DNA of 32,092 nucleotides from Symbiodinium natans (lineage: Eukaryota; Sar; Dinophyceae; Suessiales; Symbiodiniaceae): positions 1 to 32,092 of the forward strand of contig CAJNDS010001148.1 in assembly GCA_905221605.1 (NCBI GenBank), given 5' to 3'. Shown here in pieces: positions 1 to 8,984 of this stretch. The notes under the pieces are model-generated. The model was not told where the DNA came from and did no database searches. It saw only the letters and a list, made by a program, of their open reading frames with translations. The translations under genes and the position numbers were made by a program. Each line of letters starts with the position of its first letter. Positions within the stretch are counted from its first letter, which is position 1.

Positions 1-1759
1 GAACTGCGGATTACCGCATTCGAACACAAGGGCAAGAAGCATGTTTTTTTGCCGTTGAAACTCGAGGACTTGACCCAAGCTTCGGCAGCCATTTGCAGAG
101 CACTTGAACGAAATGTGAAATGTGGGTCAACACCTTCACACCATCAGGTTTCTTATGCGCCTGACCTTGTAGGCAGGTGTTCCCGAACGACCCAAAAGGT
201 CTTGGCAGGTCTGCTTGGGTCGTGGAAGTCTCAACTCCCTCGCAGTCTCTGGGCGGTAGCGGCTTTCCTTCGAGTCCGTGGTCCCTAAAACATCTGAAGG
301 TCAATGGCGTTGATTGTTCTAGGAGACTTGCCGAGGGTTGAAGTCTCTGTGGAGGAACCCAATTCCCAACCCGCGGAATTTTGAAAGCCGAGAGGCGGAG
401 GTCTTTCGGGAACTTCTGACACCTGCCGAATCGAAAAGAGTCGTTGTTTGCTTCATGTTGTTGGAAAGGCAGCTGAGTCCCTGGTCCAAGTCCAAGGTGG
501 GAGGGCAGGGGCCCGGGAGCTTCCTCGCTTTGGCCTTGCTTGGGGAACTGCTTCTTTTTCTTTGCAGGTGGACCGCTTCTCTGGGTTCGGATCGCTCTAC
601 CAAAGGTGAGATCTAACCGAGATCATGTTTCAGCGGAGGCGCCTCGCTGCCAGCGAGCGCTGCTCCGGTCTTTCTTTTTTGCCAATGTACCCACAGATTC
701 TCAAAGAGTGCATGCAACCAGCTCCCCACAGCTGCCTTTGTGAGCGTGTGCGGGTGTATGTGTGGTCGCGACAATCGCGCCCCACAGCGGCTGGAACGGC
801 TACAGCGCCAACGCTGCGCCCATCGCCGCGACCGTCGCCGCGACCAACTCTGCGCCAACGCAGCGCCAGAGTTGAGCCGGCTTGGAGACGCATGAGACGC
901 CCTCCCGCTGAGAAAGGTGAGAAAGGTGAGAAAGTTTTGTCGTCGCCAGGGCTGGGAGATAGGGGCATGTTTGCGCAGTTTCGGCGTCGCTTGAGCGTGT
1001 TCACGAAACTGTCGTGTGAGGCAAGAAGAACCAGAAACATCCGGAGGAGGAAGTGGCCCTGTGACTCTGTTTCTAATTTACTCTGTTCAGGTTCTGTCAT
1101 TGTGTGTCGCTACCTATCCGTACAGCTTCTGCAGCCTTTGGCCTTGGCTTCCAAGTTTCATTCGGGCAAAGTTGGCCCAAGTTCCGAGCTCGAGCTCCCC
1201 TGTACTTGTCTTGTGAGCGTTCCTCCAAGCTGAGCAGTTCCCGTTTACAGAGACTGACATGACTGACACGATCCCGTAACTCCGTGACTTTACAGCCGCT
1301 GCATCAAGAGATGGCTTTTGAGAGTACGGGCACTTTTTTCCAAGACTCTGAAGGCTGTGGATTCGTGATATTCGTGATATTCGTGATCGGAGATCAGAGT
1401 CGGTCTCTGTCGCACTCCCTGAAGCAAATTGCCTCTGCGCGCTCGACAGAAGCCCGGGCACCTACCTTGTAGCAGCACGGAGGGCGGACAGACAGCATTT
1501 TGCGGCGGGAGAAAAGAGCGCAAAAGCGAGCTGGGAAGACGGATGCCCCGTGGGACCTGGGAATGAAGAAGGTTTTGAGGGCCTTTTGGAGAACTGCAGA
1601 CCCCATAAATCCGCGCCAGCTTAGGATCGGTGCCAAGGGTTTAGTGAGCCCTGGCCAACCACGAGCTTCGGATTGGAGCCCGTTTCGAGTTCTTCAGGTC
1701 TCTCTTGGGAATAGGAAGACCCGGCAAAGGGCCGCTGTTACATGAAGAAGAGTGAGAGT
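1..1759. other. Left flank, no confident gene
   Basis: Host DNA to the left of the LINE insertion. Frame 1 of the plus strand is open from the window edge to about 288 (it begins ELRITAFEHKGKKHVF), but the antisense frame is equally open and no family is recognisable, so it is not called a gene. A neat candidate microexon lies at 568-605: a pyrimidine-rich tract ending in CAG, then 38 nt encoding VDRFSGFGSLYQ, then a GTGAG donor. Two short tandem repeats are present: a 9-bp GAAAGGTGA unit near 914-940 and a 9-bp ATTCGTGAT unit near 1363-1387. An 8-bp inverted repeat (CAACTCTG/CAGAGTTG) lies near 843-873. Nothing else is supported. Confidence 0.5.
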
Positions 1760-1883
<124 letters not shown>

Positions 1884-2339
1884 CCCAGTCCTGCAGCACT
1901 AACCGAGACTTACCAACCTTCCACGCTCCGGGCGCGTCGATCTCAGCACAACTCTCCCCGGGACCCACCACGACACCCAGATCAGCAATAAAACGCAAAG
2001 TCCCTCCCCTTCATTCTCCCCCTCTGCGGCATAGATGTGTGTCAAGTAACCAAACAACAGAAACCCCGAAACAAACAACAAACACCTCCCCTCTCTCCCT
2101 CCTTGCGGCTGAAAAGGCGGCACAACTAAAGATTTCCAGCCACAGCGTCCCCCAACTCTGCTCCTTGTAGATGCAGAAAACCAAAGCCGAAGCTTCCCCA
2201 AGGCACGGCGCGGAAAAATGGCGGAAAAATTGCGAAGTCTACGCTACTGGGAGACCCCGGAAAAACGACCAACCCACCCCTCTGCTTCTCACTTGGCCAC
2301 CACGTGGCCAGAAAACCACCCCTCATCGGGCCGAAGCCC
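1884..2339 (-). other. LINE 3' untranslated region
   Basis: About 455 bp between the stop of the last LINE ORF and the microsatellite tail. I see no coding motif and no clear structure. This is the segment that the element's own RT would be expected to recognise. Confidence 0.5.
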
Positions 2340-3129
2340 TCAGCTTCGGCCGCCGCGCGGCGGGGCCTTGGCCTTCCCCTTCCCACCCTTGCCCTTACCC
2401 TTGCCCTTGCCCTTGCCCTTCCCTTGGCCGCCCCGCCCTTGCCCACCACCGCGTCCTCCCGCACCCCCTTCAGTCTGCTCCTGCTTGACAGCGGCTCGCT
2501 TGCGCTTCTCCCCCCTTGTTTTTGCCCTCCAGCACAAAACCTGCCCCCCACCAACTGTCTTATTTGCCTCCGTCAGGGCTTTGTTCAGAGTTTGGGAGAC
2601 GTGGCGCTCTATGCGGTCTCCAGCGTCGCCCAGTCGGTAGACCAGAGTAAACCTGTTGGGCTTACGGCCACCTTCACTGTCCCATTCTGCTTCTATGCGT
2701 ACCAAGGAGCGGAGCTCATCACTCAGCGCCCACAGGGCATCGTGCACATCCCTGGATCTGACTGTGTGCAGAACCGCATCTCGCGGGGGCTGCTGCTCCG
2801 GTAAGGGGTATGTAACCCCTAGCGCCGTGCACACCTCCTTCAACCAGCCCTCACCAGCCCCCGCCTGAACCATTTGCCCACCATCCGCTTGCTCGCCTAG
2901 CGCCGTCCATGCCTCTTCCAGCGCCTTGGTCCCCAGAGTGAACACGCGGCTTTGGGCATACAGCCTATCCCCGCGGTCCTCAGTCCGCTGGACTCTCCCT
3001 GTGCACAAGCCACTCAAACCCACTCTCCAAAGCCGCAACGCGGGCCTGCATTCTCACCAACCACCCAGGGTCTCCCACTACGTCGGGGCACTGCAGCCGA
3101 AAGGTCTTCAGCATATCGCAGATTCCCAT
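2340..3129 (-). pseudogene. LINE ORF with coiled coil and Gly/Lys-rich basic tail (gag-like), frameshifted
   Basis: The reading begins with ATG at 3129-3127 and runs about 49 codons to TGA at 2982-2980. It contains a helical segment with RVAALESGFEWLVHR. The protein then continues in another frame that overlaps between 3036 and 2980 and runs to 2340. That second part carries heptad-like helices (TKALEEAWTALGEQ), a central block with RFTLVYRLGDAGDRIERHVS, and a very basic tail of repeated GK dipeptides encoded by a TTGCCC hexanucleotide run (about 2385-2440). A coiled coil, a middle domain and a basic nucleic-acid-binding tail fit an ORF1p/gag-like RNA chaperone, but I recognise no named family. 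Odd: it lies 3' of RT and RNase H, whereas ORF1 normally comes first. One frameshift, near 2985-3030, breaks the frame. Confidence 0.55.
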
Positions 3130-3466
3130 TCATGTTACGCAAGCAAACATACCGCATGACAGCACAATTAAAAAAAACACCCGCCCAAGGCCCCCCTCAC
3201 CCAACCTGCGGCAAACAGCCGGATCCACGCTTTTGGGCAGAACCCTCACCCGTATAGGGCGCTTCCAGGTCAATCCTGGGCACGGTTTACCGGCGTATAG
3301 CCGGGCCGGAGACTGGCAGCATGGCCGTCTATTCACATACGCGCGCGTGTGAACGAGCATCAGAGCATCCCATCCCCCTAGCCCCCACCCCCTCCACCAC
3401 TCCTCCCCCTTCCCGAGGCGTGAGAACAGAAAGAGACCCGTACCAAGCAACACAACACCCAAACCC
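3130..3466 (-). other. Spacer between RNase H ORF and gag-like ORF of the LINE
   Basis: About 335 bp inside the element without a supported ORF. It contains a T-rich run in the sense direction (about 3168-3176) some 40 bp before the ATG at 3129. It may hold an internal leader for the last ORF, but nothing in it proves this. Confidence 0.4.
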
Positions 3467-4876
3467 CTAAACCCGGCATCTTTTCTCATGCGACCGACAG
3501 CTGTCCCAACTAGCATACACACGACCACACTTCACGCACGTACGGTTGGCGATTTCGGACCCTCGACACCGTTGACTATGTTGAGTAAGGTTCCTACCGC
3601 ACCTCATCCCACATTTAAAACATTGCCCCTGCGCCGCTTCATCCTCCCTCATGGCAGCTACCGGCGGGGGCGGGGGGGGTGCTGCGGCCTTCGCCGCTCG
3701 CCGCTCTGCCAGACGCGTGCAGTCGAACTCGTGAACCCTTAGTAAACGAAAGTCGGGGAACTCTTCCCCACACTGCGCGCACACTAAGTTCGCCTCCCGG
3801 GTGCCTCTACATAGAGGCTCGTGCGTCTTCAGCGTGCGCTGTTTAAGCATCTCCCCACATTTACGACATCTAGCCATTCCCGGTGGGGGGGCTACTCCGG
3901 CAACCCTGCACCGCCCCTCATGCGCCCCGCGTTGGTATGCGGTATCAAACTGTCGCCCACAGTGCCTACAAGTTTCAATCATGTCTGTATCGCGAGTTTG
4001 CACCTCCTCCCACGCCTCCGGAACGTCGGTCCAGCGCCGCCACTGCGGCGACACCCGGCCCATACGCCCACGGTTCGCATATAAGTCAGCTGAGTCATTG
4101 CCTACATCCCCGCTGTGTCCCTTCACGTGTCTAAAGTCCAAAGGTCTGACTGATCGAACCCTATCAACCAAAGCCGCCACTCGCTCTGCCAACTCCCGGT
4201 TGCTCTGAGGCGTCGCCACCCGCACCGCCAAATCCCTCGCATATTCCGAATCATAGTGTATAACCGCCCGGACGGGCTGACCCTCCGTAGACCGCTCCTC
4301 CCGCATGTCCCAGAGCCACGCGCACGCCTCGCCAATCGCCGTCAACTCCCCCGTGTTATTCGTGCCCGCTGTCGCCCCCAAAAAATTCGGGTCCCATGCT
4401 TCAGTAATCACCGGTCCATACAAGACGTAGTCTGGCGCCACCGGGCGGCGCGGGGGCTCATCGTATATAACTACTGCCCAACCCGCCCGATTTTCCTGAC
4501 CGCCTGAGCCATCCGTAGACACATGACGACAGGGTGGATGTTGACCCTCGCCGCTTGGGGGGTACGGGGGATCCCCGTCTCTGTCGACCTTATTGATTCG
4601 CTGGAGCGGCCTATGCAATGGACAGTCGTGCATGTCCCGCTTGGGGATTGTAGGAAAATGCTGTTGACACCGCGGGCAAGTGTGTACTTTGGTAGTTACC
4701 AGTTCCGGGTCGCAGACCGCATGTTCTTCAGCATAGTGGGCCTGTAACATGTTACCTAGAGGATACACCCTCTCGCACACCCAACATTTGTATCCCTCTG
4801 GGCCTCCGGGAGGAGGATCCTCAGCCTCGTCCAATGCTTCCATGTCTCCCTCAGCTACTTCAGCCCGCTCCCCCAC
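3467..4876 (-). CDS. LINE ORF: RNase H domain with C2HC/C2H2 zinc fingers
   Basis: Up to 469 residues counted from a GTG at 4876. The first ATG is at 4843-4841 (residue 12), 11 nt after the TAG that ends the RT reading frame. Residues 31-52 and 67-85 form two Cys/His fingers. Residues 118-270 are an RNase H fold with the expected acidic residues: STDGSG (D122), NTGELTAIGEA (E177), IHYDSEYA (D209) and HVKGHSGDVGNDSAD (D261). RNase H removes RNA from the RNA-DNA hybrid after first-strand synthesis. Five C-x2-C-x(10-12)-H-x(3-4)-C fingers follow at about 303-323, 337-356, 366-386, 419-437 and 447-467, with a proline run between the third and fourth. The fingers probably bind the element RNA or target DNA. 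All catalytic residues look intact. The large finger cluster after RNase H is unusual. Confidence 0.85.
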   Translation of the reverse strand: MGERAEVAEGDMEALDEAEDPPPGGPEGYKCWVCERVYPLGNMLQAHYAEEHAVCDPELVTTKVHTCPRCQQHFPTIPKRDMHDCPLHRPLQRINKVDRDGDPPYPPSGEGQHPPCRHVSTDGSGGQENRAGWAVVIYDEPPRRPVAPDYVLYGPVITEAWDPNFLGATAGTNNTGELTAIGEACAWLWDMREERSTEGQPVRAVIHYDSEYARDLAVRVATPQSNRELAERVAALVDRVRSVRPLDFRHVKGHSGDVGNDSADLYANRGRMGRVSPQWRRWTDVPEAWEEVQTRDTDMIETCRHCGRQFDTAYQRGAHEGRCRVAGVAPPPGMARCRKCGEMLKQRTLKTHEPLCRGTREANLVCAQCGEEFPDFRLLRVHEFDCTRLAERRAAKAAAPPPPPPVAAMREDEAAQGQCFKCGMRCGRNLTQHSQRCRGSEIANRTCVKCGRVYASWDSCRSHEKRCRV

Positions 4877-7800
4877 GGCCGCCGCCCGTCTTTCCCCTGC
4901 CGGTACAGTGTTAGTGCCCGTTTCTGTTCCTCGGAAAGCTCATGATGTGGGAACGCTGCCCGCACCCTAGCGCGCCATGCACCGCGATCCTGCGCCAGCC
5001 TAAACCAATCTCCGCTGGGGATGCCCGCCTCCCGAAGACAATGCTCCAACCACCGAGACTGCCCCGTTCACGTGTTGTACTTAGTCCCTCTGCCCCGCCA
5101 CCAACCGAACAACATTTGCTTCGGGCGACGTCTGATGTTCATCCGAGCTACGTGGCCCAACCATGTCAGAGAGGCCCGCATGACCATATGCTTAACCTTG
5201 GGCCAGCCCGCCGCCTTTCTCAACATCTCATTGCTGATATGTAGATCGTGCAAACGTTGATACTTAACTCCAAAACATCTGCGCACGCTGGCAAGTACAA
5301 GTTGCTCAATCCTAGTAATGTGCATGGAATCCCAAGCTCGGGTTCTAGCCGTGGACAGCGCGGTAGGGATGACAACTGCCTTCATAATGGTGAGTCGAAC
5401 CGATCGTTTCATGTTGCATTGCTCGCGTCTGGTCCGCGACCCACCAAACGTCCAACTCTTCGCCACAGCAGTGGTTTTTAACGCTATGGTGGAACGACGT
5501 TTAGCTGTTTCATCAACAGTGCGACCCGACTCTGCCACCCAGGCTCCCACGTGCCGCACGCACGACGCCTCCCCTTGCCCCCGCACATCAGTGAGCTGCC
5601 GCGCCGACCCCGACAGTCGGAGTCCTTCGGTTTTGTCCGGATGTAGCTTTTCTTCCCAGTCCCGCAAAACCTGCCCGAACAGTTTTTCCGCCCCCGCTGC
5701 CTCTTCTGCAACTCCCACAATTCCAGTGTCGTCTGCGTAAACGAAATCACCTATCACGTCGACTTGCGTTGCATGTCCCGCCTGTTGGCGCACTGTGTGG
5801 CGCTTGCGCAGCCGACCGTCCACTTTGTACTCCCATTCCAAGCCCGGTAGCTGACCGACCTCCTGCGCCGCAGCTGCCCTCCTTACCCTAAAATCCTCCA
5901 TGACGGCATCGTGGTAGATGTTAAACAGGACAGGCGAACTTGGGCATCCCTCCCGCAGCCCCCGCTCAGGAACATAAACTGACGAACACCCATCATGCAC
6001 TCGAACTTTCATGTTAGTGTGATTGTGTATGGCTTTGAGTACCTTGATCATACCCTCCGGACAGCCCCGCCGTTCAAGCACCCGCCACATCGCCGGCCGA
6101 CACACCCGTGGGTACGCTTTTTCAATATCAAACAGACGCAGCAACACCACCTCGTCACTATTGCACCTGGCGATTTCCTCCGCCACCCTCCTTGACACCT
6201 GTTGTGCATCGTCTACCCCTCGACCTGCCCTAAACCCCGCTTGTGCCTCGTGTAACCAGGTATCTGACCAACGAGCCAGGCGATTGGTGACCAACCTTGC
6301 CATAACCTTGGTGCCCACACTCAACAAAGTCACCCCACGCCACGTGTTCTTATCGGCCTTATCTCCTTTCCTTTTCCACAATGGTACCACTAGTCCCACC
6401 CGCCATTCCGGCGGCCAAGCCTCCGCCTCAAGATCCTCCCGCGCGTGTAGCGCCATGTCCCAGGCCCGCAACAAGACTTGAAAGACCGTCTCTTGTATCC
6501 GATCCCCTCCATACTTCAGGTACTCTGCCATGAACCCATCCTCCCCCGCCGCTCGTCGATTTTGCAATTGGCGAACCACTCGCTCAAACTCCTCCCGCGT
6601 GGGTGTCGCCTCTAACCATCGTGCCACTCCCCGACCCGCCGTAACATTCGCCCACACCGACTCCGGCACCGAGCCCGACCCCGCCTGTATCCTTCGAAAG
6701 TGTTCCTTCCAAGCCTCCCGCTCTGCCTCAAAGTCAGCCGGTCGAGCAGCCCCTCCATCCCGTCGTTTAACCTCCTTGTGTGCTCCCAGCAATCGGTGCA
6801 GCCTGAACAGTTCCCCGACATCCCGATCCTGGTCCGCCTGCAACGCTCGACTAGCTAAATCCGTCCAATACCGTGTCTCCCACTCCCCAACTTTGCGCCG
6901 CCGGTCCCGCCCTGATGCATTCAAATCCCTTCTCGTTGTCATCGCCTGGTTCATCTGCTCCATTGTCCAGGGCCTGCAGTACGCTCGAGCCTCGCGATCC
7001 CTCCTACGAGCCTCCGTGATGGCCGCATCTAGTTGGCGCAGTTCCTCCTCATGGCCCTCCAGCCATGGACGCGTCGGGTGCTTGATAGCCCTTCCCAGAA
7101 CTTCCATCGCGGACTCTTGGCACGTCCGGACAACATCAACCCAACCCATGTCAGCCAACCCCTCACCCTGAGCCCTGAGCTTCTCATCCACCGCTTCTGC
7201 GAACCTTTTACGGTACGTCGCCACCGCCGATCCCATGCCATTAAGTTTGGACACATCCGCCCTGACCTCCCCTCTCCGGGAGGGCGCCGCAGGAACCCAT
7301 AGCTTCCCTTGCCGCAAAGTCAGTTCAACTGGGTGATGGTCCGTGTATGGCCCCCATTGCCAGGGAACACGCTTGCGTGTCGGCCTACGCTCATGCCCAC
7401 CGTGTATTACTCGACACGCGGTAATGTGCCATCGTTCGGCTTGAGGCAAGAAGAAATGGTCCAAAATGTGTTCAGTGTTATAACCACAATGCCACCACGT
7501 CCCACGACATGGTTGGTGGAACTGACTTGCCGCTTCGAGCCAGCCCTCATGACGACACCATGTCAACCACTCCTTCCCTGCAACCGACCTCTTTACGTAG
7601 CCATGCGGACCTAAAACATCCGACCATGCCCCATCCCCTGCCAAGCCCAACTCAGCGTTGAAGTCCCCCGCCAGCACCCGTAGACTCGTAGCTGCTGGAG
7701 CCTCCTCCAGCATCTGTTGCACTTGGCGCATGCATTCGTCCCGTTGCCTTTTACGTGCTGCTGAGGTCGGTGCGTACACCCCCACTACATGCATCCCCCG

Positions 7801-8610
7801 ACGCCACCCTTGTCTCGGAAACGTGATGCTAGCCGCCCGGATTTTTTCGTTGCCCTGCGCTGACGCCATGCCAAACTTGCTCCCCCCCGCTTCCCACCAC
7901 GCCGCCCAGCGTTCGTTTAGCAAAAAACCCACGGCCCCTGCTACGACCAAAGTCCATGTTTGCGCCTCTGTTTTGTATGTCCGCACCCCGACCTCCCGGA
8001 ATTTCAGGTCTGTGAGTATCGCCAAGCCAACCCCGCGGTGCTGCATAAACTGCAAGATACATCTCGACTTAATCGCCTGATCTATTTCAGAAAACCGCGC
8101 GCCCCAACCCCGCGTATTCCATGTCAGCAAGGTCAATTTATTGCGTGCCTTATTCTGTTTGCGTTGCAGAATATGAGCCTGTTTTGCCGCCTGTTTCACA
8201 TGTCCAGTTCGCTTCCTTTTCCGGTCCTTTTTCCGTGCCGCCTGTGCCCGATGCCGCTGAATGATCCCCAGATTTGCCGCTGCCGCGTCTTCCAGTTTGC
8301 GTTTTAAGTGCCGTTCTCCCGAGTGTATGGACTGTAGACCACGCACACCACGCCTACGAGCACCCAATGACTGTGACTCCTCAGCCCGAACCCGTAGACT
8401 GATCAGAGCGCTGAGACACCCTAGGGCCTGATTCACTCCGTTCCCTGTGCAAACCTGACCCACCAAACTCATCTGAACCCATACCTCCAAACATGCCCTG
8501 CGACACCAACTCCTCATGAGCAGTGCCACGGCCACCGACAACTGCCCGTCCCCTGATCCCAGAGGAAGGGGAAGAGGAACCACCCGAAGGGGAACCCCCA
8601 ACCGCCCCAA
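4855..8610 (-). CDS. LINE ORF: APE-type endonuclease and reverse transcriptase
   Basis: The frame is open from about 8610 to a TGA at 5070-5068, then continues in the same frame (TGQSRWLEHCLREAGIP and on) to TAG at 4857-4855, so the TGA interrupts one protein. Numbering from 8610: a basic Lys/Arg region (100-158); an endonuclease/exonuclease/phosphatase domain (160-432) with WNTRG (164), VVGVYAP, AGDFNAE (315-320), LDHFF and TDHHP (423-427); a linker; and an RT domain (690-1000) with KNTWRGVTLLS, QAGFRAGRG, motif A FDIEKAYPRV (D828), GLREGCPSSPVLFNIY and motif C YADD (958-961, nt 5739-5728). The C-terminal WLGHVARM is typical of LINE RTs. The usual endonuclease glutamate appears as Asp in AILTDLK. 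The true start is uncertain: the first ~75 residues read as a shadow of the overlapping leader ORF. Confidence 0.9.
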
Positions 8611-8734
8611 CCTCAGGTGGAATCAGAGCTTGCACTCTCCCGTCCCTCACTACCTCCGCCCCACCAAACTCCAAAGACTCACCATTAGGGACTCCAGACC
8701 TCGAAAGGACTGGGGTGGGTTCGCCTCTGGCCAC
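8381..8734 (-). CDS. Gly/Ser-rich leader ORF at the 5' end of the LINE
   Basis: A 117-codon frame upstream of, and overlapping, the endonuclease-RT frame, from a GTG at 8734 (an in-frame ATG is not obvious; CTAATGG lies out of frame). The product is Gly/Ser-rich (GAVGGSPSGGSSSPSSG) and low in hydrophobic residues. It ends near the point where the RT frame becomes convincing (EESQSLGARRRGVRG). It could be a short ORF1, or the original N-terminus of the RT polyprotein separated by a frameshift near 8390. No domain is recognised. Confidence 0.4.
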   Translation of the reverse strand: MARGEPTPVLSRSGVPNGESLEFGGAEVVRDGRVQALIPPEVGAVGGSPSGGSSSPSSGIRGRAVVGGRGTAHEELVSQGMFGGMGSDEFGGSGLHRERSESGPRVSQRSDQSTGSG

Positions 8735-8826
8735 CTCAGTAACTACCAGTACTCCTCAGTTTAACTTTATGAACAGCCAGAGTTGCCCCTTCGGCGCCCG
8801 CTTGGAGGACCGAGTGCTTGCCGAAG

Positions 8827-8839
8827 GAGAGCGGCAGAG
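8827..8839. repeat. Target-site duplication, right copy
   Basis: Exact 13-base match to 1760-1772 (GAGAGCGGCAGAG). It marks the 5' end of the minus-strand LINE, which therefore starts at 8826. It lies about 145 bp upstream of the proposed R-SNARE start codon. Confidence 0.72.
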
Positions 8840-8984
8840 AGAGGCAGTGTTGGGAGAAAGAAGAAGGAAGAAGGGCGCCAAAGCAGCTCGGCCTTTTTTC
8901 CCTCATGTTTCGCCTTCGCTTCTTCGCCGACACCGCAGAGAGACGCCTCAAAAAGAGACTTGCTTCCGAGACTTGCACCCTCCC

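Noticed and set aside
2304-8310. Many plus-strand ORFs of 60-213 codons across the LINE
   Set aside because: They are antisense shadows of the minus-strand endonuclease-RT, RNase H and gag-like frames, with no motifs of their own.
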